NCBI GenBank assembly: GCA_944323035.1
Contig: CALUQY010000008.1
Location: forward strand, 1 to 64,000
Source: Candidatus Gastranaerophilales bacterium
GTDB lineage: Bacteria; Cyanobacteriota; Vampirovibrionia; Gastranaerophilales; Gastranaerophilaceae
Direction of reading: 5' to 3'
DNA: 64,000 bases
Shown: one piece after another, positions 33,213 through 42,715 of the stretch
How the letters are laid out: each line of letters opens with the position of its first letter
Position numbering within the stretch: position 1 is the first letter of the stretch
Made by a program: the position numbers and the translations under genes
The notes under the pieces: model-generated
The model's input: only the letters and a program-made list of their open reading frames with translations
The model's database searches: none
Told to the model about the DNA's origin: nothing

Positions 33213-34367
33213 TTATGCTTTATTCAATTTAGCTAAAGCTGCTGTTGCGGTTTCTTGAACATTTTTGTCCTGATCGTTCTTTGCAATTGTGAAGATTGTG
33301 TTCAAGTCATTTTTGTATTCCGGTCTTTGGATATAGCTTAATGACTCAATTGCTGACGCTCTAACCATAGGGTTAGGGTTAGATTTCAACTGTTCAACAA
33401 CTGCTACTGCGCCCGGCAACTCGGTGATTGGAACAACCTGTCCTGAAAGTTTTTGAACTTCATCACCAAAGAGTTTTTGCATTATTGCCATTGTGAATAA
33501 AGCGTAGCTTTTGTTTCTTTCAGCCTGTTCTTTTGGTGTCATAGCATTAGCCAATTCTTTTTCAGCATCGGTAACCTGTTTACCTGTCATAATTTTTTGT
33601 CTTGCTTCCATTTGTTCTTTTGACGGCCCGACTAATTCTTTTGTATCAGCGTTCAGGATATCGGTTAAAGCTTTAACAACTCTTTCATCTAAGAGTTCGG
33701 TTGCTTTTTGCGGTTCCTGATTAACCATCATTGCGATATTTTCCATTGCGGAAGCCTGTTTTTCAAAGTCAGGGTTTGTTAATTCTGCGATAAACGCATT
33801 GATATCTACCTGAGGTTTAAGTTCTTCCGGTTTAACTACTTCGACTTTCGGCTGGGTTGTTTCCGGTTTAACTTCTTTAGGCTGAACTTCCGGAGCTGCG
33901 ACTGCGGCCTGAGTAATTACAGGTTCAGGAACTGCAACTGCTGCCGGAGCGTTAAGGTTTTGCTGAACAACTTGCGGTTGAACCGGAGGTACAGGCGGCA
34001 TTGGAAGCGGCTGTTGTACAACAGGTTGAGCTGCAACGGCTTCTTGCGGTTGAACCGGTGCCATTGCTACAGGTGCCATAACTGTTTGGGCAGGCATGTA
34101 GTAAGGCTGTTGTAACGCCTGAGGGTAACTGTATAAATCTGCTTGAGGGTAAGAATAGTAAGGCATTGTAGGTACTGCGTAACCGCCTGCTTGAGGTTGT
34201 TGAGCACCCGGAGCCTGAACTGATGCGCCGTTAATTGCAATTTTTACGGCATTGTAATCCGCCTGAGGAGCCTGCGGCTGCGGCATGTACATAGGATTTT
34301 GCATATACTGTTGCTGAGCCATCGGATACACTTGATACGGATTTTGGATACTTGGTACTTGAATCAT
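33213..34367 (-). CDS. HEAT-repeat protein with P/Q-rich N terminus
   Basis: 384 residues from the ATG at 34367 (AAAGGAAC upstream); the longer frame lacks a ribosome site. Residues 1-190 are low complexity, rich in Pro, Gln, Ala, Tyr and Met with no signal peptide. From about 205 to the end there are HEAT/armadillo helices (FEKQASAMENIAMMVNQEP, NPMVRASAIESLSYIQRPEYK, DKNVQETATAALAKL). It is probably a cytoplasmic interaction scaffold. The role is unknown; no operon partner. Confidence 0.8.
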   Translation of the reverse strand: MIQVPSIQNPYQVYPMAQQQYMQNPMYMPQPQAPQADYNAVKIAINGASVQAPGAQQPQAGGYAVPTMPYYSYPQADLYSYPQALQQPYYMPAQTVMAPVAMAPVQPQEAVAAQPVVQQPLPMPPVPPVQPQVVQQNLNAPAAVAVPEPVITQAAVAAPEVQPKEVKPETTQPKVEVVKPEELKPQVDINAFIAELTNPDFEKQASAMENIAMMVNQEPQKATELLDERVVKALTDILNADTKELVGPSKEQMEARQKIMTGKQVTDAEKELANAMTPKEQAERNKSYALFTMAIMQKLFGDEVQKLSGQVVPITELPGAVAVVEQLKSNPNPMVRASAIESLSYIQRPEYKNDLNTIFTIAKNDQDKNVQETATAALAKLNKA

Positions 34368-34530
34368 ATAATTTGTTCCTTTCAGATAACGTATATCTTT
34401 ACTTTCTAATCTTCTAATATCCGTCAAGAAAAAAAATTGCTAAATTTACTATTTTTTTTAATAATTCTTAACATATCCCAAGATTTATCAGAAGTGATAA
34501 AAAAGATATATTTAACATAACTTTATTGTA

Positions 34531-34560
34531 TTACAATAAAACTTTTTTTCATGCTATAAT
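34531..34560 (+). promoter_or_regulatory. Promoter of the transketolase-ftsEX operon
   Basis: TTACAA, 18 bases, TATAAT, about 43 bases before the first ATG. Confidence 0.6.
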
Positions 34561-34602
34561 GTAATTGTTGTTACATTGTTTTACAAATAAGCGGGGGGTA
34601 TG

Positions 34603-35547
34603 ATGACATTAAACACAAAACAAAGACGCGCAATAAGGAATATTTTTGGCGAAACTCTTGCGAAATTAGGCGAAACGAACAAAGATATTGTTGTATTGGA
34701 TGCGGATTTGGCATGCTCAACGCAAACTCAAATTTTCGGTAAAAAATTCCCTGAAAGATTTTTTGATACAGGTATTGCCGAACAAGACATGATTGCAACG
34801 GCGGCGGGGCTGGCGTCTCAGGGTAAAATTCCGTTTGCTGCAAGTTTTGCTATGTTTGCAACCGGCAGAACTTACGATCAGATAAGGAATTCTGTTGCAT
34901 ACCCTAAATTCAACGTGAAAATAATAGGAACACACGGCGGGGTTACGGTAGGCGAGGACGGCGCGAGTCATCAGGCTCTGGAAGATGTTGCGCTTATGCG
35001 TTCTATTCCAAATATGATGGTTGTGGTTCCGTCCGACTGCAAAGAATGCGAAGAGGTTATAAAATTCGCGGCTGAATACAAAGGCCCGATGTACATAAGA
35101 CTTGCCAGAACAAATCTTATTGATATATTTCCGGAGGATTACACATTTAACCCTTATCAGGCAAAAGTTTTAAAAGAAGGAAAAGATTTTACCGTAATTT
35201 CTAACGGTGAAACACTTGCGGAAACCTTAATGGCTGCGGATATTCTAAAAGAAAGGGGCATTGACATTGAAGTAATAAGCATGCCTGTAATTAAGCCTAT
35301 TGACAAAAATACTATTATTAATAGTGCACAGAAAACAGGTTTTGTTGTGACAGTAGAAAACCATTCTATTATAAACGGTCTTGGCAGCGCTATATGTGAA
35401 GTTTTAAGCGAAGGACTTCCTACGCGTGTCCACCGAATCGGAATAAATGACCAGTTCGGACAAAGCGGCAAATGGAGTGAATTGCTTGACTTTTACGGAC
35501 TTACCGCAGAAAAAATAGCTTTAAAGATAGAGGAACTTAAAAAATAA
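34603..35547 (+). CDS. Transketolase, C-terminal half (pyrimidine and C domains)
   Basis: 314 residues from the second of two adjacent ATG codons, chosen for spacing to GGGGGG. It corresponds to the C-terminal half of transketolase: DIVVLDADLACSTQTQIF, RFFDTGIAEQDMIATAAGLA with the catalytic Glu, SFAMFATGRTYDQIRNSVAYPK, and GEDGASHQALEDVALMR. The TPP pyrophosphate-binding half is encoded separately in split enzymes, usually next door; here ftsE follows instead and the partner must lie outside the window. It transfers two-carbon units in the pentose phosphate pathway. Confidence 0.88.
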   Translation: MTLNTKQRRAIRNIFGETLAKLGETNKDIVVLDADLACSTQTQIFGKKFPERFFDTGIAEQDMIATAAGLASQGKIPFAASFAMFATGRTYDQIRNSVAYPKFNVKIIGTHGGVTVGEDGASHQALEDVALMRSIPNMMVVVPSDCKECEEVIKFAAEYKGPMYIRLARTNLIDIFPEDYTFNPYQAKVLKEGKDFTVISNGETLAETLMAADILKERGIDIEVISMPVIKPIDKNTIINSAQKTGFVVTVENHSIINGLGSAICEVLSEGLPTRVHRIGINDQFGQSGKWSELLDFYGLTAEKIALKIEELKK

Positions 35548-36227
35548 TGATTCAATTCAGAAATGTAACCAAAAAATATAAAAACGGGAATTTCGCACTA
35601 AAGAACATCAATCTGGATATCAAACCGGGTGAATTTGTTTTTGTTGTAGGAGCTTCTGGCGCCGGCAAATCAACCTTAATGAAACTGCTTTACCATGAGG
35701 AATTGCCCACTTCCGGTATTGTTACAATCGGCGGGAAAGATATCGGCAAGCTTTCCAATGATGAAGTTCCGAGCATCAGAAGATGTATGGGAATTGTCTT
35801 TCAGGACTATAAACTTCTTCAAAACAAAACGGTTTATGATAACGTAGCTTATGTTATCAGAACACTCGGGATAAGCACAAAAGAAATCCGCTCCCGTGTC
35901 ACAAGCGCTTTAAACATTGTAGGTTTAAGCGACAAATTAACCGCGTACCCGTCAGAACTTTCAGGCGGGGAACAGCAAAGAGTCGGGATTGCACGCGCAA
36001 TCGTTAACGGCCCGCCTCTATTAATCGCTGACGAACCTACAGGCAACTTAGACCCGACGAATTCCATGGAAATCATGCAGATTTTAGACCAGATTAACCA
36101 GCGCGGAATCACGGTAATCGTTTCCACCCACGATGAAGCTATGGTTAACTATATGAGAAAACGGGTTATTACACTCGGTTTTGGTGAAATTATCAGAGAC
36201 AAACAAGCAGGTACCTATGAACAGTAG
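35547..36227 (+). CDS. ftsE: Cell-division ATPase FtsE
   Basis: 226 residues. Walker [10 protein letters not shown] near 36-44, Q loop [10 protein letters not shown], signature [15 protein letters not shown], Walker [15 protein letters not shown] loop THDEA. With FtsX it forms the complex that activates peptidoglycan hydrolases at the division septum. Its ATG overlaps the transketolase stop by one base, and ftsX starts within its 3' end. Confidence 0.94.
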   Translation: MIQFRNVTKKYKNGNFALKNINLDIKPGEFVFVVGASGAGKSTLMKLLYHEELPTSGIVTIGGKDIGKLSNDEVPSIRRCMGIVFQDYKLLQNKTVYDNVAYVIRTLGISTKEIRSRVTSALNIVGLSDKLTAYPSELSGGEQQRVGIARAIVNGPPLLIADEPTGNLDPTNSMEIMQILDQINQRGITVIVSTHDEAMVNYMRKRVITLGFGEIIRDKQAGTYEQ

Positions 36228-37134
36228 TAAAAATAACGTCAGAGTAAGAAAAAATATAAAAAAACGCATACCTAAAGATAAACTTTGCGAAGTAAGAATA
36301 CTTTACAGGTTAGTAAAAGAAGCAATCAATGATCTTAAAGGTACCGGTCTTCTGGTTAACGTTGTCATTATCACAACAATGACAGCTATTTTAACGATTT
36401 TCGGGGTATTTTTCAGATCAACTCTTTCCATTTCATCTTTTGCAAAAGAACTCGGGAAGGTGCTTGAAATTTCTGTATATCTGAAAAATGATACCAATAT
36501 AGATTATGCGACAAAACAAATTGAAGGCTTGGATCATGTAACCAAAATTACACTGGTGCCAAAACAGGTTTCGTGGGATTCTTTGAAGAAAGAACTTGAT
36601 TTACCGGACATAACCAACCCGCTGCCGGATACGCTGCATGTTCGGGTGGATTCTCCAACAAATGTTGAGGCGGTTTTTGATTCTGTCAAAAAACTTTCTT
36701 ATGTTGAGGATGTCAACTACGCGAAAGATCTGGCAGAAAAAATTAATACGGCAAATCACATAGTGTCGCATTTAATGATATTTGTTGTTGCCGTAATCGG
36801 TATTTTAACCGTAACGATTATCAATAACACAATTCTGCTGGTTATCCAGTCCAGAAAAGACGAAATAGAAATTATGCGGTTAATGGGTGTAAGTAACTGG
36901 TATATCAGGTTCCCGCTGCTGCTACAGGGCGCATATTACGGATTTATGGGTGCTTTGATTTCAATCATCCCTGTATACATGGTTCATAAATACCTGCTTG
37001 CAGTTCATAACTTCTTCTTTGTGCCAAGTCCGGATTACGCGCTGAACCTTGTTATCCTGACAGTATTCCTGACCGGTATAATCTTCGGGTCAGGCGGAAG
37101 CTTCATCTGTATTAAGAAACACCTTCAGGTATAG
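36217..37134 (+). CDS. ftsX: Cell-division membrane protein FtsX
   Basis: 305 residues from the ATG at 36217 (GCAGGT upstream), overlapping ftsE by 11 bases. A basic N terminus, one membrane helix (VNVVIITTMTAILTIFGVFF), a periplasmic loop with the FtsX extracellular fold (EISVYLKNDTNIDYATKQIEGL) and three C-terminal helices with RKDEIEIMRLMGVSNWYIRFPLLLQG, the FtsX hallmark. Confidence 0.94.
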   Translation: MNSSKNNVRVRKNIKKRIPKDKLCEVRILYRLVKEAINDLKGTGLLVNVVIITTMTAILTIFGVFFRSTLSISSFAKELGKVLEISVYLKNDTNIDYATKQIEGLDHVTKITLVPKQVSWDSLKKELDLPDITNPLPDTLHVRVDSPTNVEAVFDSVKKLSYVEDVNYAKDLAEKINTANHIVSHLMIFVVAVIGILTVTIINNTILLVIQSRKDEIEIMRLMGVSNWYIRFPLLLQGAYYGFMGALISIIPVYMVHKYLLAVHNFFFVPSPDYALNLVILTVFLTGIIFGSGGSFICIKKHLQV

Positions 37135-37142
37135 GGATAAGC

Positions 37143-38360
37143 ATGGGCAAAATTGCAATAGTTTCAGATAGTTCAACTATATTAAACTCTATACAGGCAA
37201 AACTTGTTCTGTTGAGAGAAGATGACTCTATCATACAATATAATTCACCGGAACTTTACAAATGCGCTACCACTGCTGATATAATTCTTTTTCACACACC
37301 TGAAATTACCGATATAACACTCACGGCTATTGCAAATATCAAAAAGAACAGTAACGTAATTATTCTTCTTGTTGAAGAGATTAATCCAAAAAATCTTCTG
37401 AATGCTTACGACTGCGGGATAAGCGATTTTTGTAATGTAAATATCACAAACTTTGAACTTCTGATAAAAATAATTAATGCAAAAAAATCGCTAAAACAGT
37501 ATAAAACAATTGAACGGCTTAAAACTTCGCTCAGGGATAAAGGCGTATTGAAGCCGAATTCCGATATATATGAAAAAATCAGCGACATAGTGAACGCAAA
37601 CTTTTTCAGTGAAATTCTTAACTCATCAATGCTTGTAATAAGTATAGATGAAATCTCACACCAGAAATTTTTACTTGATAATACAGAAAACCGTCTTTCC
37701 CTGATATTAAGAGATTCAGACTTTATCATTAATTATGCGGAGTTTAAATACTTAATTATTCTGCCGAAAACGGGGCTTGAAAATGCGGCAAAAGTCTTTG
37801 ACAAACTCAAAAATAAATACAACCTTGACATGAAAGGAGTTATATTCACTTACGGTGAAGAAAGCGCAAAAGACTTGCGCAATAAAATAGAACGGCTGGA
37901 GATAGAACGCACGAAAAACGGTGTTAATCTTTATATTGATAATGCCGCGGCAGATTACGAATTTGAAACTGAAAAAGATTGGTTAAGTAATGAGCTTACA
38001 GATGAACATAAAAATTACAAACTTTTTCAGAATATCTTTAACAAAAAGCTTGAAAGCGTCATAGAACCGGCATTTTACCGCACCAAACAAAAATACGAAA
38101 AAAGTTTTCCAAATACTAAGATAAAATATTTTACGGATAAAAATCGTGCAGAATTTATGCTAATCAATTTTGATAAAACGAATTCTTTACAAATTATCTA
38201 CAAAAACAGTGCAAAAGTAACTGTAAATATACAGTATTCCGGTCTGGACGCACCGGAAAACGAAAACTTTGAAATAATATTCTCAAAATTAAACACCAGA
38301 GGACTAATGGAAATACTTGACAGATTTATAAATAAGTTTAATGAAAATGGAGGTAACTAA
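37143..38360 (+). CDS. Receiver-like plus degenerate GGDEF protein
   Basis: 405 residues, not a known named protein. Residues 1-115 look like a CheY-type fold (IAIVSDSSTI...IILFHTPEIT...VIILLVEEI...AYDCGISDF), but the phospho-acceptor Asp position reads HTPE. Residues 155-230 follow the GGDEF pattern with the catalytic loop turned to INYAEF (196-201) and then KYLIILPKTGLENAAKVFDKL, as in RYGGDEFailLp.T. It should therefore bind neither phosphate nor GTP normally. The last 150 residues are not recognised. Co-transcribed with ftsEX, so a division-linked sensor is possible. Confidence 0.7.
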   Translation: MGKIAIVSDSSTILNSIQAKLVLLREDDSIIQYNSPELYKCATTADIILFHTPEITDITLTAIANIKKNSNVIILLVEEINPKNLLNAYDCGISDFCNVNITNFELLIKIINAKKSLKQYKTIERLKTSLRDKGVLKPNSDIYEKISDIVNANFFSEILNSSMLVISIDEISHQKFLLDNTENRLSLILRDSDFIINYAEFKYLIILPKTGLENAAKVFDKLKNKYNLDMKGVIFTYGEESAKDLRNKIERLEIERTKNGVNLYIDNAAADYEFETEKDWLSNELTDEHKNYKLFQNIFNKKLESVIEPAFYRTKQKYEKSFPNTKIKYFTDKNRAEFMLINFDKTNSLQIIYKNSAKVTVNIQYSGLDAPENENFEIIFSKLNTRGLMEILDRFINKFNENGGN

Positions 38361-38364
38361 TATT

Positions 38365-38895
38365 ATGCTAAATATTGATAACTGCGTACTTGTTGCAATA
38401 GATTTTCAAGAAAAGCTTGTCGGTATGCTGCAAAAAGATGACGCTGCTGTTAAAATGAATAAATTGCTTACAGCCGCGCATATCTTGAATATTCCGGCGA
38501 TAATAACCGAACAGTACCCTCAGGGACTCGGCAAAACTATCGCAGGTTTTAATCTGGAAGGAGTGACCGTTCTTGAAAAAACGGCATTTTCAGCAATGCA
38601 GAGTGAAGATTTCAGAAATGCACTAGAGCAAACCGGCAAAAAACAGGTCATTATCGGCGGGATTGAAACGCATATTTGCGTTCACCAGACCGTTTCTGAA
38701 TTAATAGATGCCGGATACGAAGTTTACGTTGTAAAAGATGCCTGCGCAAGCAGAAACACTTATGAATTCAAACAGGGTATTGAAGCTATGAAACAAAACG
38801 GAGCAAAAATCACCTGCCTTGAAATAGTTTTATTTGAACTGCTGCGGACCTCAAAACATCCTAACTTCAAACCGGTTCAGGCATTAATTAAATAG
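38365..38895 (+). CDS. Isochorismatase-family cysteine hydrolase
   Basis: 176 residues from the ATG at 38365, since GGAGG lies at 38349-38353. The triad is visible as Asp in AIDFQEKL, Lys in EKTAFSAM and Cys in GIETHICVHQTV. GYEVYVVKDACASR follows. This is the YcaC/nicotinamidase-like group; the substrate is unknown. It overlaps the preceding gene, so it is the last gene of the ftsEX operon. Confidence 0.88.
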   Translation: MLNIDNCVLVAIDFQEKLVGMLQKDDAAVKMNKLLTAAHILNIPAIITEQYPQGLGKTIAGFNLEGVTVLEKTAFSAMQSEDFRNALEQTGKKQVIIGGIETHICVHQTVSELIDAGYEVYVVKDACASRNTYEFKQGIEAMKQNGAKITCLEIVLFELLRTSKHPNFKPVQALIK

Positions 38896-38948
38896 AATGT
38901 GCTTAACATTCCGTAATATTTTTGACAAAACTAGCAAATTTCATTTTT

Positions 38949-38982
38949 GAGGGAACTTTATATATACATATAAAGCTCTCTC
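38949..38982 (+). terminator. Long AT-rich hairpin after the isochorismatase gene
   Basis: Fifteen-pair stem (one mismatch) from GAGGGAACTTTATAT to ATATAAAGCTCTCTC. It has only a weak T run after it, and the better terminator follows at 39001. Confidence 0.55.
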
Positions 38983-39000
38983 TTCTTATTTAAACGGATA

Positions 39001-39029
39001 GGCCTTGAATACCAAGGTCTTTTTTTTTT
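39001..39029 (+). terminator. Terminator of the ftsEX operon
   Basis: Stem GGCCTTG/CAAGGTC with a short loop followed by ten T. Confidence 0.88.
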
Positions 39030-39043
39030 TGCTTAAAATGACT

Positions 39044-39523
39044 TTAAGCTGCACCTTTTTTCAAAATTTCACGCATTTCAAGGTACCTGTTCAAAGTGTC
39101 TTCTAAGCGCGGAACAAAGTGGTATTCCATCGGGTTTATATATGCACGGTTTCTGAAAGGCGCGTCTTCTATATGTACAGCCGGAATAACGTTTACCATA
39201 AACTCATAACATAAAGGTGCATTTTCAGCCTTATCAACATCTATTTCTATAAAATTAAATGAATTTTTATATTTTTTCTTCAGCGCCAGCCAGGTTGGTT
39301 TAAATTTCTGACAGGACGAGCACTCATTACCATAAAAATACACCAGTGCAGGCTTGCCAAACTCCTTAACTTCTTTTGTTTCACTCACAGCTTCATCTAC
39401 CGCTTTTGAAACCCGTTCCGCTCTTGCTGCCATAGCCGCATTTTTGTCCGCCAGAAAATACCCGCCAAGAAAACCTGCCAGAAGCCCGATTATTGTCAAT
39501 ATAACTAATTTATATTTAATCAT
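39044..39523 (-). CDS. Membrane-anchored thioredoxin-like protein
   Basis: 159 residues. An N-terminal helix (YKLVILTIIGLLAGFLGGYFLA) anchors it with the thioredoxin domain outside. The redox motif is CSSC in YGNECSSCQKFKP near residues 67-72, followed by FIEIDVDKAENAPLCYEFMVNVIPAVHI, where IPA carries the cis-proline. It probably acts as a disulfide reductase or oxidase in the periplasm. GGAGG precedes the ATG; it is monocistronic. Confidence 0.88.
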   Translation of the reverse strand: MIKYKLVILTIIGLLAGFLGGYFLADKNAAMAARAERVSKAVDEAVSETKEVKEFGKPALVYFYGNECSSCQKFKPTWLALKKKYKNSFNFIEIDVDKAENAPLCYEFMVNVIPAVHIEDAPFRNRAYINPMEYHFVPRLEDTLNRYLEMREILKKGAA

Positions 39524-39603
39524 TATATCCTCCCAAATTTATTCTAACGCAAAAGCTTAACATTGCAAATTTTTGAGATTTGTAACAATTTTTTAACAAA
39601 AAC

Positions 39604-39633
39604 TTGATTTTAGTATATACTTGAGTATATATT
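39604..39633 (+). promoter_or_regulatory. Promoter region of the sigma-factor gene
   Basis: TTGATT, 18 bases, TATATT inside a run of AGTATATA repeats (39610-39642). A GC-rich leader of about 100 bases follows (39655-39730), unusual here, and the ribosome site GAGGAG is part of a small GAGGAGCCTC dyad. The leader could be regulatory. Confidence 0.5.
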
Positions 39634-39745
39634 AAGTATATAAGTGTTTAGTTTTTCCCGTACAACCTGCAAGCTGAGATAGCCGATTTGACGTGCCCGC
39701 GTGCCGGAACGACCAGCATCTGCAAAAGAAGAGGAGCCTCGTGTT

Positions 39746-40648
39746 ATGTCTAAAGTGATTAAAATGAAGAAATGTGAAAATTTATCCAACCCCGCTAGAG
39801 ATGATGTTTTTTCGTGCGATGAAAATGATTTGATGTCAGAATATATCAGATCAATTTCGCAGTACAGCGCGCTTAGTGCAGAAGAAGAGAGAGATTTAGC
39901 CGAAAAAATTAAATCAGGTGATTTTGAAGCGAAACAAAGATTGATTGAAGCGAATTTGCGTCTGGTCGTAATGATTGCAAAAAAGACAATTCATATTTCA
40001 AAAATTCCGATGAGCGATTTAATTCAGGAAGGCAATATTGGTTTAATGATTGCGGTTGAGAAGTTCAACCACAAACTAGGCTACAAATTCAGCACTTATG
40101 CGAACTGGTGGATTAAGCAGGCAATGTTCAAAGCTATTTCCGAACAGGGCTATTGCATGAAAATTCCGGTATATATACAGGAAACGCTTTCAAAATTTTC
40201 AAAAGTAAAACGAGAAATGGAAAGAGAGAAGAATAATACTGTTTCCAATAGTGAAGTAGCTAAAAAAATGAACATAGAGCCGGATAAAATTGATACATTT
40301 TTATCCGCATACTCAAAGAGTTTGTCATTAGAAAGTTCACTGAACAATGACGAGAACAAAGACATGACTTTAGGAGAGATAATCAGAGATGAAAATGCTT
40401 CAGTTGAAGAAGAAATTGAATATGAAGGGCTAAAAAATGATATTTATAATATTGTTTCAAGGCTCAAAGACAGAGAGCAGGAGGTTGTAAAAATGCGTTT
40501 CGGGCTTGGTAACACCGCCAGGAAAACACTGGAAGAAATCGGCAACCTTTATGGAGTAACAAAAGAGTGCATTCGTCAGACAGAAATGCGCGCGTTGAAG
40601 AAAATGAAGGCAACAGGCGCCGAACTTCTTGCATGCTACGTATGCTAA
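39746..40648 (+). CDS. RNA polymerase sigma-70-family factor (group 2-like)
   Basis: 300 residues from the ATG at 39746, chosen for GAGGAG upstream. Regions: 1.2 ([21 protein letters not shown]), 2 ([42 protein letters not shown]), 3 ([16 protein letters not shown]) and 4 ([29 protein letters not shown]). Region 1.1 is missing, as in group 2 and group 3 factors. Since region 2.4 and 4.2 resemble the housekeeping type, it should read similar promoters, perhaps under stress or in stationary phase. The end carries three cysteines (ACYVC plus one), which is odd. Confidence 0.9.
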   Translation: MSKVIKMKKCENLSNPARDDVFSCDENDLMSEYIRSISQYSALSAEEERDLAEKIKSGDFEAKQRLIEANLRLVVMIAKKTIHISKIPMSDLIQEGNIGLMIAVEKFNHKLGYKFSTYANWWIKQAMFKAISEQGYCMKIPVYIQETLSKFSKVKREMEREKNNTVSNSEVAKKMNIEPDKIDTFLSAYSKSLSLESSLNNDENKDMTLGEIIRDENASVEEEIEYEGLKNDIYNIVSRLKDREQEVVKMRFGLGNTARKTLEEIGNLYGVTKECIRQTEMRALKKMKATGAELLACYVC

Positions 40649-40701
40649 CTGTCGGACGGACAAACGCAAACCTACGTGCTATGTGCCCTATGAAGTTAGA
40701 T

Positions 40702-40766
40702 GTTGGGCTGGTAAGCCCAACCTACAACAGTATATATGCAGTGAAGGCGGTCTAATGACCGCCTTT
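40702..40766. terminator. Two hairpins between convergent sigma and aspS genes
   Basis: GTTGGGCT/AGCCCAAC (40702-40721) and AAGGCGGTC/GACCGCCTT (40744-40765). T runs are poor on both strands, but the place between convergent stops suggests bidirectional transcription ends. The first hairpin core GTTGGGCTGG..AAGCCCAA also occurs at about 21417. Confidence 0.5.
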
Positions 40767-40776
40767 CAAACAAAAA

Positions 40777-42558
40777 TTAATGATTTTGTCTTGCCGTACT
40801 TTTCAGGTGAAGTTCTCTCAATTGCTGCAGAGAGGCTTCTCCCGGAGCATCGCTCATAAGGTCTTTCGCACCGGAATTTTTCGGGAACGCGATTACGTCA
40901 CGGATAGATTCCGTTCTTGCAAGCAGTGCAACGAGTCTGTCAAGACCGATTGCCAATCCTGCGTGCGGCGGAGTACCATATTGAAGCGCATTAACCATAA
41001 ATCCGAATTTTTCAACGGCTTCTTCTTCTGTTAAGCCGAGAGCTTTGAAGATTTTCTTTTGAACTTCAGAGGAGTGAATTCTGACAGAGCCGCCGCCGAG
41101 TTCCGTTCCGTTGTAAACGATATCGTAAGCAATTGATTTAACATTGCCAAGATCACCGCTATCGAGTTTATCCAAATCTTCAAGACAAGGAGATGTGAAC
41201 GGGTGGTGCATTGCCATAAATCGGCCTTCTTCTTCACTGTATTCAAACATAGGGAAGTCAACGACCCACAGAAGCGCATGCTTGCTTTCATCAATCAGAT
41301 TAAGCTGTTTGCCGAAGTGAAGTCTTAAACGACCCATAATGTCGTAAACCAATTTTGGTTTATCGGCAACAAAGAAAATAATATCACCTGCAACAGCCTG
41401 AGCGCGTTCCTGAATCATTTTAGCCTGCTCTTCTGTCACGAACTTCATAACAGGGGATTTCGCAGTGCCGTCCTCAAGGTAAATAATGTTAGCAAGAGCT
41501 TTCGCGCCAAAAGACATTGCAAGTTTTGTAATATCATCAATATCTTTTCTTGAATATGAAGCGCCGCCCGGAATTCTGATACCGCGGACGATACCGCCTT
41601 TTTCAAGTGTTGATTTAACGATTTCAAAGTTAGACTGCATAATAATATCGCCAAGATCAAAAAGCTCTAACCCGAAACGTGTATCCGGTTTATCGGAACC
41701 GTATCTGTCCATAGCTTCCTGCCAAGGCATTTGAATAAACGGAGGCTTAACCTCAACGCCGGCAGCTTTGAATGCATCAACAATCAAGTCTTCAACGACT
41801 TTGATAACGTCCTGCTGTTCAACAAAAGACATTTCAAGGTCGATTTGAGTAAATTCCGGTTGTCTGTCTGCGCGTAAATCCTCATCACGGAAGCATTTCG
41901 CAACCTGATAATATCTTTCAATACCGCCAACCATTAGTAATTGTTTAAAGATTTGAGGAGATTGCGGCAGTGCGTAGAATTTACCTTCCTGAACACGTGA
42001 CGGAACAAGATAATCTCTTGCACCTTCCGGAGTTGTTTTAATAAGGATAGGTGTTTCAACTTCTAAAAAATCTTTATTATTCAAATTATTTCTTACCGCC
42101 TGAACAATTTTGTGACGCAAAACGAGGTTTGAAAGCATTTTTTCACGTCTGAGGTCTAAATATCTGTATTTTAAGCGAACATCTTCGGAAACATTATCAT
42201 CATCCAAAACAAACGGTAAAACTTTTGCTTCGGAAAGAATTTCAATAGTGTCAGGATACATTTCAACCTGACCGGTAGCGTATTTTTCGTTGTAAGTTTC
42301 TTCCGGACGTCTTGTAACTTTGCCTTTAACGGTAATAACATATTCGGAACGAACTTTTTCAAGTACTTTGTGTACCTGGGGGTTAATTTGCGGGTTTGCA
42401 ACGATTTGGAAGAATCCGCTTCTATCTCTCAATTCAACAAATAAAATACCGCCCAAATCACGTACACACGCAACCCAGCCGGATAAAGTCACTTCCTGGT
42501 TGATATTGTTCAAATTCAACTCGCCGCAATTGTGCGATTTCATCTTTGTAACTATCAT
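40777..42558 (-). CDS. aspS: Aspartyl-tRNA synthetase
   Basis: 593 residues, bacterial-type length. An N-terminal OB anticodon domain (VTLSGWVACVRDLGGILFVELRDRSG), class II motif 2 FRDEDLRADRQPEFTQID, the bacterial GAD insertion (residues about 290-410) and motif 3 GLAIGLDRLVALLA. It charges tRNA-Asp, and possibly tRNA-Asn if an amidotransferase is present elsewhere. AAAGAGGAAAG lies ahead of the ATG. Confidence 0.96.
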   Translation of the reverse strand: MIVTKMKSHNCGELNLNNINQEVTLSGWVACVRDLGGILFVELRDRSGFFQIVANPQINPQVHKVLEKVRSEYVITVKGKVTRRPEETYNEKYATGQVEMYPDTIEILSEAKVLPFVLDDDNVSEDVRLKYRYLDLRREKMLSNLVLRHKIVQAVRNNLNNKDFLEVETPILIKTTPEGARDYLVPSRVQEGKFYALPQSPQIFKQLLMVGGIERYYQVAKCFRDEDLRADRQPEFTQIDLEMSFVEQQDVIKVVEDLIVDAFKAAGVEVKPPFIQMPWQEAMDRYGSDKPDTRFGLELFDLGDIIMQSNFEIVKSTLEKGGIVRGIRIPGGASYSRKDIDDITKLAMSFGAKALANIIYLEDGTAKSPVMKFVTEEQAKMIQERAQAVAGDIIFFVADKPKLVYDIMGRLRLHFGKQLNLIDESKHALLWVVDFPMFEYSEEEGRFMAMHHPFTSPCLEDLDKLDSGDLGNVKSIAYDIVYNGTELGGGSVRIHSSEVQKKIFKALGLTEEEAVEKFGFMVNALQYGTPPHAGLAIGLDRLVALLARTESIRDVIAFPKNSGAKDLMSDAPGEASLQQLRELHLKSTARQNH

Positions 42559-42654
42559 TTATACTTTCCTCTTTTCTTATTGATATTCTAAAAGTTATTG
42601 TATTACAAACAAGCAAAAAGTGAACACACACAGAAAATAAATGTTACATTTTAA

Positions 42655-42682
42655 TTGCCTTTTTAGTTTTTTCAGCTAGAAT
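42655..42682 (+). promoter_or_regulatory. Promoter of the HIT gene
   Basis: TTGCCT, 16 bases, TAGAAT, about 33 bases before the ATG. Confidence 0.5.
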
Positions 42683-42715
42683 TGAAATAAGGGATATTTT
42701 GTAAGGAGAAGAAAC

